From Dehalococcoidia bacterium (GTDB lineage Bacteria > Chloroflexota > Dehalococcoidia > GIF9 > AB-539-J10), in assembly GCA_030603485.1 (NCBI GenBank), contig JAUVXS010000036.1, forward strand, positions 1 to 13,106: DNA of 13,106 nt, in the 5' to 3' direction. Of this stretch, positions 1 to 6,745 are shown piece after piece. Made by a program: the position numbers and the translations under genes. The notes below the pieces were generated by a model that made no database searches, had not been told where the DNA came from, and worked only from the letters and a program-made list of their open reading frames with translations. Every line of letters starts with the position of its first letter. Within the stretch, counting starts at the first letter, position 1.

Positions 1-315
1 GGGGATGTGGTGTGGATAACCCTGAATCCGCAAGCGGGCCACGAAGAAGCGGGACGTCGTCCCGCCGTAGTAATCTCACCGCAAAGCTATAACGGTAAGG
101 TGGGGCTGGCTATCTTTTGTCCTGTTACCAGTCAAATCAAGAGTTATCCATTCGAAGTTCTTATTCCGGCGGGGTTACCAGTAGCGGGGGCAATCCTATC
201 TGATCAGGCCAAGAGTTTAGATTGGGGCGCTCGAAATGCGGAATTGATATGCACCTTGCCCACCGAAACTATCTCGGAGGTGCTCCAGAAGCTGGCAACG
301 TTGTTGTCACAATAA
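1..315 (+). CDS. mazF: MazF/PemK-type mRNA interferase toxin, 5'-truncated by window edge
   Basis: This is the toxin half of a type II toxin-antitoxin pair. Family members are ribosome-independent endoribonucleases that cut mRNA at short sequences when the antitoxin is lost. The frame is open from base 1 and reads GDVVWITLNP...HEEAGRRPAVV, the classic N-terminal beta-barrel signature of MazF (GDVVW, then G-R-RP). The segments CPVTSQ and LSDQAKSLDW that follow are also typical. Only about 4-8 N-terminal residues seem to be missing, so the start codon and the MazE-like antitoxin should lie just upstream of the window. A GTG at base 7 could be read as a start, but it would cut into the conserved GDVVW strand and is unlikely. 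The visible length (104 codons plus stop) fits the usual 105-115 residues, and the frame is intact. It points away from the minus-strand operon that follows, so it is a separate unit. Confidence 0.9.
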   Translation, partial: GDVVWITLNPQAGHEEAGRRPAVVISPQSYNGKVGLAIFCPVTSQIKSYPFEVLIPAGLPVAGAILSDQAKSLDWGARNAELICTLPTETISEVLQKLATLLSQ

Positions 316-337
316 GAAAAAGCTGCCCCTTCTCTTT

Positions 338-376
338 GTCATTGCGAGTCCCGATTTATCGGGACGCGGCAATCTC
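338..376. repeat. REP-like palindromic repeat (GTCATTGCGAG...GCAATCTC)
   Basis: The sequence starts GTCATTGCGAG, holds a perfect palindrome at 348-365 (7-base arms GTCCCGA/TCGGGAC around TTTA) and ends GCAATCTC. The two ends match those of the element at 11282-11345, so this is a family of short intergenic repeats and not a one-off hairpin. The DNA from 377 to about 480 looks like further degenerate repeat debris: it includes a second CGCAATCTC and has no convincing gene. No T-run follows the hairpin on either strand, so it is not a good terminator. Confidence 0.6.
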
Positions 377-545
377 TCAGCAGGATTCCTCGCTTATGCT
401 CAGAACAGGCTTCGCAATCTCGGCTGGGGCTGGCGGAAACAGGCCTGGGATTCCAGCTTGTCGCCCGGGCTCAAGACTCTCTAAAAGTGATTATCGAGCC
501 GCAGAGATAGATAGCGGCTGCTTTCCAATTAAGCGAGAATGTAAT

Positions 546-568
546 GTAACAATATGGCTGATTGTTAC
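546..568. repeat. Perfect 8-base inverted repeat (GTAACAAT/ATTGTTAC)
   Basis: Arms at 546-553 and 561-568 flank a 7-base loop. The element sits about 70 bases past the end of the YhhQ gene on the minus strand. Neither strand carries a clear T-run after it, so it is at best a weak terminator for the operon, or an operator-like dyad. The rest of 377-640 shows no supportable gene. Confidence 0.35.
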
Positions 569-640
569 CAAAATATGGCACGGTAGCAAGAGGAAATATA
601 TTATGACAATTTATCACTCTCACATCTTTTTGAATGTATT

Positions 641-1333
641 TTATTCTGAACGTACTGTTATTTTATCCATAAGCCAAGAAATGAAATAAATAAAGGGAGT
701 ATCCAATACTGCAATAATCAATTTAACCACATATTGACCAATAAGGAGCGGGACAATATCCATTACCCCATAGAACGCTATAGTAATAAATATGCCTGTA
801 TCTACAGCTTGTGAAACCATTGTTGAAGCAATATTTCTAAGCCAAAGATGTTTACCTTGAGTTCGATCTTTCCACCAATGAAATGCAAAGATGTCATGAT
901 TTTGACTAATTAAATAAGCAACCATTGAAGCCAAGGTAACTCTTGGGACAATACCTAATACAGAATTGAAGCTCTCAGAGAAATCTAAAGCGAAGGGTGC
1001 TGCTGTCCAATTTACAGCAATATATATTGCCACAACCAATACTATATTTGCATAAAACCCTGCCCATACAGCTTTTCTCGCCTCTCGTTTGCCCCATTTT
1101 TCAGATAAGATATCAGTTATTAAAAAAGTTGATGCATAAACTATTACAGCTGCTGGTACAACAAAAGGGCCAAAAACAACAATTTTCCCAGCAATAATGT
1201 TTGCAATCACTACTAGCGCAGCCATAATAGCAATAATGTACTCAACACCGTACCTTTTCCCAATCACACCGGATAGAGATGTTATGGCTAGTGTCGCTAA
1301 TATCCATAGCACAATTACGGCAATTTCACTCAT
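641..1333 (-). CDS. yhhQ: YhhQ/VUT-family 7-deazapurine (queuosine precursor) transporter
   Basis: This is an integral membrane transporter of the VUT/COG1738 family. Known members (E. coli YhhQ) import preQ0, preQ1 or related 7-deazaguanines. The 230-residue product has about six hydrophobic helices. Family landmarks are TDILSEKWGKREAR in the cytoplasmic loop after the second or third helix, then R-x-x-LASMVAYLISQNHD, and WLRNIASTMVSQAVDT near residues 165-180. An in-frame TAA sits directly before the ATG, which fixes the start. An AAGGAGA lies about 14 bases upstream, which is long for a ribosome site. The gene follows the dpdA homologue after 57 bases on the same strand and ends the cluster. 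No preQ0 biosynthesis genes (queC/D/E) are in the window, so salvage from outside is the natural role: supply of the base that DpdA inserts. It could also serve ordinary tRNA queuosine salvage. Family call firm, substrate inferred. Confidence 0.92.
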   Translation of the reverse strand: MSEIAVIVLWILATLAITSLSGVIGKRYGVEYIIAIMAALVVIANIIAGKIVVFGPFVVPAAVIVYASTFLITDILSEKWGKREARKAVWAGFYANIVLVVAIYIAVNWTAAPFALDFSESFNSVLGIVPRVTLASMVAYLISQNHDIFAFHWWKDRTQGKHLWLRNIASTMVSQAVDTGIFITIAFYGVMDIVPLLIGQYVVKLIIAVLDTPFIYFISWLMDKITVRSE

Positions 1334-1362
1334 TTAATCTTTGCACGTCTCCTTCTTGTTAA

Positions 1363-1395
1363 AAGATTATCCGCAAGCTGACTAGCGCCATCAAG
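1363..1395 (-). other. Ten-codon mini-ORF with a strong Shine-Dalgarno between dpdA and yhhQ
   Basis: The end of dpdA contains AGGAGG eight bases before an ATG that overlaps the dpdA stop as TGATG. This opens a frame reading MALVSLRIIF followed by TAA. The ribosome site is one of the best in the cluster, yet it serves no long gene. It could be a leader peptide that keeps ribosomes moving towards yhhQ, or a chance feature. The peptide resembles nothing I know. Confidence 0.3.
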
Positions 1396-2662
1396 TTTTC
1401 CTCCTTAATTCCGCAAGTCGTTCGTAGAACATTCTGGTATTGTGAAAGCCTCTTCTCTTATTACGGTTGCACCCTCGGAATATAACTACGTGGATTCCGA
1501 GTTCTTTACACATCTCACATGAGCAGGATTCCCATGGTTTTTCACGAAGCGTACGCTCATATTTCTTCCTCATACCATCTTCGTCTGTGCTTCTAATCAG
1601 AAGATCATCGTACTTCAGAATAATATTTAGGGTCTTCCTTAAACTCATCTTTCCGGCATCGTAGTCGTTCAAGGCTTTTAAGGCTTTTGTTTCCATTCTA
1701 GCTAATGAACGATCTGAATATCCGTTCGTGGTCGCATTTTTCACCAGCCTTGCATTATCTGACTGTGGAACTCTTATAGCAGTATACCAGTTTCCGTTTG
1801 GTCCAAGGTAATTTTGTCCTGAGCGTAGCCAAGCCTTGCGAAGGAAAGATGCGCTATCCGAGCTTGTTACCCCTAGTCTTTCGAACTCTTTTATAGATTC
1901 GGGCCTTATTACCCCAAAGAGATGAAGAGATCTGCCTTTAATCAGCGGTTGGATCGCTTTCAGAACATGTATGATGAAGGATGATTGATGTTGCACCAAG
2001 CTCCCTATGCCAATATAATCATACCCCATCTTGATAAGGCTTGATACAGAGTTTCGATAAGTCCTCACATCATATCCCTGCGCCACTCCTATTGGTTTGA
2101 ACTCGAATCCTTGCTGCTTGTGATAACGCAGAAACTCGCGAGCATTATCTAGTGTTAACTTTACTCGTTCCTTCTTCTCGTTTTCGGTTAGAAACCTCTT
2201 TTCCTTATTGCCTGTCTTAGGATCCTTTACCACAACGTACTTGACAACAAGATGGTCTACAGATACGCCGTAATCAAACCCCAACTTGTTATAGAGATTA
2301 GCAACGTTCTGCACACTGTAGAATGGCTGCGGCGGGCTATCTTCATTAACGTATCCAAAGGCTCCGCAGTCTCCCATTACCTCAATTTTGGAGCGTCGAG
2401 GAATTTTAAGGTATTTCCGTATATTGGAAATATTTCTTATACGATAACCTCCGTCATTTCCGTTCACCAGGGTTATTTTTGATTGGAATACACTTAAACT
2501 GAACAAGATGCCATCATAAGGTGGTTGCTTAAACAGTTGGTGAGCATACACGTCGTGCTCGTAAGGATTCCGTTTGTGATTTTTTGAGTATACGTCACCT
2601 ATAAAATCAAAATCAGGGTCTAAACGATCTTCCCAATCTGGAAGAAAATACTTCATTTTCAT
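1391..2662 (-). CDS. dpdA: DpdA-like DNA 7-deazaguanine transglycosylase (TGT superfamily)
   Basis: TGT enzymes swap guanine for a 7-deazaguanine base; the DpdA branch does so in DNA, inserting preQ0. The 423-residue protein shows a TGT barrel. MGDCGAFGY (D98) stands where tRNA enzymes have DSGGFQ with the general-base Asp. GVSVDHL and the run GIGSLVQH follow the usual GG-x-A-x-G loop pattern. TSSDSASF supplies Asp269 at the place of the nucleophile. The C-terminus holds the Zn site C-x-C-x2-C-x21-H (C380, C382, C385, H407). The ORF could start two codons earlier (2668), but GAGG is only a base or two from that ATG and lies 7 bases from the ATG at 2662, so the latter is preferred. It begins a few bases past the nuclease stop. 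Divergent motifs and the helicase/nuclease partners favour DNA over tRNA as substrate; that part is inference. Confidence 0.87.
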   Translation of the reverse strand: MKMKYFLPDWEDRLDPDFDFIGDVYSKNHKRNPYEHDVYAHQLFKQPPYDGILFSLSVFQSKITLVNGNDGGYRIRNISNIRKYLKIPRRSKIEVMGDCGAFGYVNEDSPPQPFYSVQNVANLYNKLGFDYGVSVDHLVVKYVVVKDPKTGNKEKRFLTENEKKERVKLTLDNAREFLRYHKQQGFEFKPIGVAQGYDVRTYRNSVSSLIKMGYDYIGIGSLVQHQSSFIIHVLKAIQPLIKGRSLHLFGVIRPESIKEFERLGVTSSDSASFLRKAWLRSGQNYLGPNGNWYTAIRVPQSDNARLVKNATTNGYSDRSLARMETKALKALNDYDAGKMSLRKTLNIILKYDDLLIRSTDEDGMRKKYERTLREKPWESCSCEMCKELGIHVVIFRGCNRNKRRGFHNTRMFYERLAELRRKT

Positions 2663-2671
2663 AATCATACC

Positions 2672-3865
2672 TCAAGGCACTGTTGGAGAACGAGTTGCCC
2701 TCGGATGTGGATTAGGACAAAATGTTTTAAAGTCACATGCGGTGCAGTTTCGTTCAACAGCATTGGGATTCCAAGAGTGGACAATAGTACCTCTCCTCGT
2801 TTCGGAGAGTACACAGGTCTCGATATCCGATACAACGTTGTCAAATCGATCTAAAGAATAATCTAGAAGAGAGTCTGTAACAGGCATGATTTTAACTGAT
2901 CTCTGTTCTCTGAATGGGAGGGAAAGTGGGGGGGGATCTGTTCTTCTTCTCCAATTTTGGATGGCAGTCAAATTCAACCCTTGTGGCATAACATCGGTCT
3001 GATTATTTGACACATCTTGCTTTAATAGTTCCATATCTTCTCGAGACAAAGCTAGTTCGTTGAGATAAAAAATGATACCGGCAACAATAGGATTAGACTG
3101 TGGTTGTTGAGAACGGAGCCAAGCATAAGTAAGTACTTGCCATTCATGATGTTGCCAATTCGGGTCATTTGTTGGTGGTCTTCTCATGCCTTTGTAATCG
3201 ATAATGATTTCGTACTCTGCCGAGCTTAGGTTGTCTATTACTTGCTGCAATTGTGGATTCTGATGCAAATAATGCAAAATCAAATTACCGGAAGGGGCGT
3301 TTTGAAGATTCACAGAACTTATCACGTCGATAACCCCAGTTATACCGTAGTAATTGCATCTACTAACACCTTGTTGATAATTCGGCATATTTCGGATTCC
3401 TTCCAATCTTACTTCAGCCTCTTGTATTAGTGGAAACAAGTGTTGGCCCCAGGTGTTAATTGCTGTCTCGGTTCTCTGACTTGCAATCAGTTTATGTGGA
3501 TGATTTGCATCCGGACATAACCCCTGCTGAGTATGGGAGGAATCGTGTTCACAGAAGTTCCATGGGGGAGAATTCAAACCTCTTGCTTTCAATCTTTCGT
3601 TTATCCGTATCTCAATTTCTCTTATTTCGGGGTCCCAACTCCATGGGAATCTCCTTCTAGATGGGTCTTGATCCCATTCAAGATAAGCCTCCTCCATTAC
3701 ACCATGAATGAATTCCCCAAACCACAATTGAACTGGTGTGGATGGTGGCAAAGATCCACGATTCTGATATCTGTATTGAAGGCCACATGTCAGATACGCT
3801 AACAAGTCGCCCGTTAGGTTATACTCTGGAATTCTGTATGGCCGATCTCTTTTGGATATGTGCAT
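2672..3865 (-). CDS. Cas4/AddB-like PD-(D/E)XK nuclease with four-Cys Fe-S signature
   Basis: This is a predicted RecB-family nuclease (PDDEXK_1-like) of 397 residues. Landmarks in order: a Cys in LTCGLQYRY (C27), GEFIH (H54), GITGVIDV (D180), EIIIDYKG (D223 and K225), QVLTY (Q243, Y247), and a C-terminal C-x2-C-x5-C (C374, C377, C383). One early plus three late cysteines around an H...D...DxK...QxxxY core is the arrangement of the 4Fe-4S nucleases Cas4 and AddB. The frame stays open to 3937, but the ATG at 3865 has AGGAG 8 bases upstream and starts just before the conserved region; the longer start would overlap the helicase gene by 61 bases. It lies 11 bases past the helicase stop, so the two are very likely co-translated and may form an AddAB-like helicase-nuclease. 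Substrate unknown; cas genes are absent here. Confidence 0.85.
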   Translation of the reverse strand: MHISKRDRPYRIPEYNLTGDLLAYLTCGLQYRYQNRGSLPPSTPVQLWFGEFIHGVMEEAYLEWDQDPSRRRFPWSWDPEIREIEIRINERLKARGLNSPPWNFCEHDSSHTQQGLCPDANHPHKLIASQRTETAINTWGQHLFPLIQEAEVRLEGIRNMPNYQQGVSRCNYYGITGVIDVISSVNLQNAPSGNLILHYLHQNPQLQQVIDNLSSAEYEIIIDYKGMRRPPTNDPNWQHHEWQVLTYAWLRSQQPQSNPIVAGIIFYLNELALSREDMELLKQDVSNNQTDVMPQGLNLTAIQNWRRRTDPPPLSLPFREQRSVKIMPVTDSLLDYSLDRFDNVVSDIETCVLSETRRGTIVHSWNPNAVERNCTACDFKTFCPNPHPRATRSPTVP

Positions 3866-3876
3866 TTTTACATCTC

Positions 3877-6240
3877 CTAAATATGAACTAGATTTCGCAA
3901 ACCCCTTGCCCAATGCCAATTTCCGTCTCTGTCCCATCCTGTGGCTACATTGGGAATCTCATCCCTTACACTATTCAACCCAACTAACAATAAAACATCC
4001 TTAGCCCTACTATAGGCTTCAAAATATAACCTTGTTAAATCATCGAATGCTCTATCTAATGGCGGCCTAGTTGGCGCTCCCATTTGTGAAAATTGTCTTA
4101 ATACATCCTCCAGGTTTATGCTTTTTAAAGTGTCTACACTTCCACTGGGGTTTAATCGTGGAAATCGTTTGAATGCTTGTTTCCAATGCTTAGTCCTGAA
4201 TTCTGAACCTACATCTACAATGACCAACGGAAACTCCAATCCCTTTGATTGGTGGATAGACATTATATTCACCCTATCAGAGGGCAAAGTTTCAAGAAGG
4301 TCCTCATCGATTTCTATCACACCTGTTGCTAACGGCGCGAAAATATTCCACAGAGCTTCTCTGATGGAAGCGTCTTCTAAGCGCTGGTTCCTTGGATCAA
4401 CAATTATCTGACCAGCAAAATTGCCAAATAGAGATGCTTGATTAATAGTACGTGTTATTGCTTCAAGATATACCAAACCTTCTATGTCATCTTGCATAGC
4501 AGGTATCCATGTAATCAATTTATACACTAAATCGATCAAAGGTACCTCCCTTTTCTGCCATGTTCTCCCTCCCAGGGGTGCTCTCCTTTGCCAAGAATCT
4601 ACAAATCGTCTGAGACTCGTCGGATTTGTTGGCCTGGGATTATTAGGTATCAGGCTTATTGCCCTCCTACGCCAACTATCAAATACATCTGCCACAACTT
4701 GTGGTAGATTCGTGTTGTCTTGCACACCATTGCCGGGATCAGTGCATTCCAATATTAATCCGCAGAGTTCTTGCACCTCTGGTATTGCCTCTAGGTTTTG
4801 ACCTCTTGGATTGAAAACCCTAATACTGGGAGACAACTGATCCAGTCCGTCTCGCAAGAGACGAGGTAGCCTCGGGTCCCCTGAAGTGTCAAACTCACGG
4901 GGTGAACTAAATAGTAAAGCAACATCTGCAGGACTACCACCTTGAGGGTCAATTCTGATAACATATTGGTCCCGATTGTTATCACGAAACTGATATCCAC
5001 CACCTTGGATCACTCTGTGTATGAACTGGGTGAGATCAGCGGCAAGCGTACTAACGTCGTTCCTAAACATCCCCAAGATCGGATAATCTGTGTACGGTTG
5101 GTTTCGCATGGGGGTAATTGGGGGTTTATTCTGAACTCTAGCGGTCTGATACTGAGTATCCAATGTAATAAATCCATTGCAGAAGCCAACAATTAATGGA
5201 GTAGATCTATAGTTTCGTGAAAGATACGCGGGTCTAGGGTTTATGTTCGATTGACTATTAATTCTCCTCTGAAACGCCTGAAAAAGGTCAACCGTTGCTC
5301 CGCGAAAGCGATAGAGCGACTGATCATCATCGCCGACTATGGTAATACTCCCTCTATTCCCTAAGGCTGCTCTTGCCATAAAAAAGTAGATTTGTTCCTG
5401 TAGCAAGTTAGTATCTTGGTATTCATCAACCAATACAAATTTTATTCCTTCAAGAAATCTAGCTAATCCTCCGGACATTAGTTGGTTTAAAAACTCTTGT
5501 TCCAATCGAGCGAAATCAAAGAAGAGTCTGTCCTGTAATTCTTGCTCATAATCATGTATCGCATCACATACTGTTGGTATGGCCTGATGACTGGATGCGT
5601 TCACAAATCGAGTCCTGTCTATCTGGTCGTGGTAAAATCTGTCTTTAATTTCAAGCAAAGTGGCACTAATTTCGGATAGACCCAGACCCCAACGACTTCC
5701 TCTCAGGTCTGCAACATAATCTTTGAGATCCTGATCATTGTGTCGGCCGTGGATAAAAAGCCCAACCCGTGTCATAAGTGCATTAGAGACAAAACTTTCA
5801 ATAACAACGGGCGGTGGCGTCCCTGGCTGTCGATATTCTCCTAAGATTTCTTCTGTAATGCTATCGAGTGTTCCTGACGTGATATTGTTAAGATTCAATC
5901 TTTCTAGTCGGCTGACAAGGTGAGAGTAAGTGGGTTGTGCCATGAAAACTTGTCTGAGTTGATCTCCCCAACCCAATATTCTAGATCTTAGTTCAGCAGC
6001 CGCTTTTCGAGTGAAAGTCGTCACCAAAATGTTTAAAGGATCTATATTATCAACGAAAATGAGTTTTAGTATCCTTAAAGCAATAACTGTACTCTTACCA
6101 CTTCCAGGCCCTGCAGCTATAAATAATGATTGGTCTAGCTGCGCACTGATACAATCGTGCTGGTCTGGGTCTCGGCCCCTTCTAATATCTCTATCGAGGT
6201 GACTCACTACAGCGTTCTCAAAATCATTCCAGCTAATCAT
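3877..6240 (-). CDS. UvrD/Rep-family superfamily 1A DNA helicase
   Basis: This is an ATP-driven 3'-5' DNA translocase/helicase by family. All main motifs are visible in the 787 residues: Walker A AGPGSGKST (43-51), Ia TTFTRKAAAEL (74-84), II VDEYQDTN (271-278), III GDDDQSLYRFRGA (303-315), IV SRNYRST (341-347), V SIHQSKGLEF (661-670) and VI RLYFEAYSRAK (737-747). Motif VI departs a little from the usual YVAxTRA, with Ser in place of Thr. It is longer than UvrD (about 720) and lacks a C-terminal nuclease domain; the separate gene downstream supplies one. Its ATG overlaps the preceding gene's stop by 8 bases (ATGATTAG), which indicates translational coupling. The core could be housekeeping repair, but its place in this operon argues for a dedicated role in acting on unmodified DNA. 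Family call firm, role inferred. Confidence 0.92.
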   Translation of the reverse strand: MISWNDFENAVVSHLDRDIRRGRDPDQHDCISAQLDQSLFIAAGPGSGKSTVIALRILKLIFVDNIDPLNILVTTFTRKAAAELRSRILGWGDQLRQVFMAQPTYSHLVSRLERLNLNNITSGTLDSITEEILGEYRQPGTPPPVVIESFVSNALMTRVGLFIHGRHNDQDLKDYVADLRGSRWGLGLSEISATLLEIKDRFYHDQIDRTRFVNASSHQAIPTVCDAIHDYEQELQDRLFFDFARLEQEFLNQLMSGGLARFLEGIKFVLVDEYQDTNLLQEQIYFFMARAALGNRGSITIVGDDDQSLYRFRGATVDLFQAFQRRINSQSNINPRPAYLSRNYRSTPLIVGFCNGFITLDTQYQTARVQNKPPITPMRNQPYTDYPILGMFRNDVSTLAADLTQFIHRVIQGGGYQFRDNNRDQYVIRIDPQGGSPADVALLFSSPREFDTSGDPRLPRLLRDGLDQLSPSIRVFNPRGQNLEAIPEVQELCGLILECTDPGNGVQDNTNLPQVVADVFDSWRRRAISLIPNNPRPTNPTSLRRFVDSWQRRAPLGGRTWQKREVPLIDLVYKLITWIPAMQDDIEGLVYLEAITRTINQASLFGNFAGQIIVDPRNQRLEDASIREALWNIFAPLATGVIEIDEDLLETLPSDRVNIMSIHQSKGLEFPLVIVDVGSEFRTKHWKQAFKRFPRLNPSGSVDTLKSINLEDVLRQFSQMGAPTRPPLDRAFDDLTRLYFEAYSRAKDVLLLVGLNSVRDEIPNVATGWDRDGNWHWARGLRNLVHI

Positions 6241-6712
6241 AATTAACCTCTTCTTGGAGATGGATAAGCCAATCCTTAAGTTGATGCAATCTTTTTCCGA
6301 TTGGTCCTGTTACGTAGGATGTGTCACATTGATCAAGAACATCGTTACAGGCACAGAATGCCTCCATGTAAGTCTTGCCTAGATTTACCAATATGTGTTT
6401 ATACTGGCACTTTGTGATTACGTTATCCAGTTCCCTTCGTACATTGCCAGAAAGTTCCAACGCTCTCTGATTAGTCATTTTTTGATCGTAAGCAGAAATT
6501 GTTTTGCTGGCCGGAATCAATCCGTATTTTGCAGACAATATAAGAACGTCAAGGTTTGGCAGTCTATACTTCCTTAAGATTTGGTAAAAGGGACCATTGT
6601 ACAGTTCTATTGCTGGTGCAGCAGCAATGTCCCTCTTCTTTTTCGAGCATGGAAGAATGAGCAGGTATCTTTTTCCCCTATCTCGTTTAGCTTTTTCTGT
6701 TGAACCTGTCAT
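6233..6712 (-). CDS. DUF6884/YaaA-like protein with PCSKKK motif
   Basis: This is a small soluble protein of 159 residues. It opens with a beta-strand and the motif ILPCSKKK (residues 19-26), then PAIELYNGPFY (33-43), VLILSAKYGLIP (56-67) and a C-terminal GPIGKRLHQLKDWL (136-149). This order (CSK, LYxGPF, LSAKYGL) is that of DUF6884-type proteins, which I associate with the YaaA-like fold; the biochemical role of that family is not settled. The PC-x3-K piece partly matches the PC-x3-KPY motif of archaeal ArcS, which acts on preQ0 in tRNA, an intriguing parallel beside dpdA but not proof. A TTG at 6721 would add three residues; the ATG at 6712 is preferred, though neither has a strong ribosome site. 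It overlaps the helicase start by 8 bases and so is part of the same operon. Confidence 0.75.
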   Translation of the reverse strand: MTGSTEKAKRDRGKRYLLILPCSKKKRDIAAAPAIELYNGPFYQILRKYRLPNLDVLILSAKYGLIPASKTISAYDQKMTNQRALELSGNVRRELDNVITKCQYKHILVNLGKTYMEAFCACNDVLDQCDTSYVTGPIGKRLHQLKDWLIHLQEEVNYD

Positions 6713-6745
6713 ACCCTGCAACTATCAGATCATTACTTGTTCCGA

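Noticed and set aside
222..689. 155-codon open frame on the plus strand after the toxin gene
   Set aside because: It starts inside the toxin gene, runs through palindromic repeat DNA and overlaps the end of the YhhQ gene; the protein looks like translated repeat debris with no domain pattern.
1334..1390. preQ1 riboswitch ahead of the YhhQ gene
   Set aside because: I looked for a small H-type pseudoknot with an A-rich tail near the ribosome site; the 57 bases do not show the stem, C-rich loop and A-tract arrangement.
2672..3865. Nuclease as CRISPR Cas4
   Set aside because: Motifs fit Cas4, but there are no cas genes and no array of regularly spaced direct repeats in the window; AddB-like use with the adjoining helicase is more likely.
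3866..3937. Longer nuclease start at 3937
   Set aside because: It would overlap the helicase gene by 61 bases, lacks a good ribosome site and adds residues before the conserved region, whereas the ATG at 3865 has AGGAG at ideal spacing.
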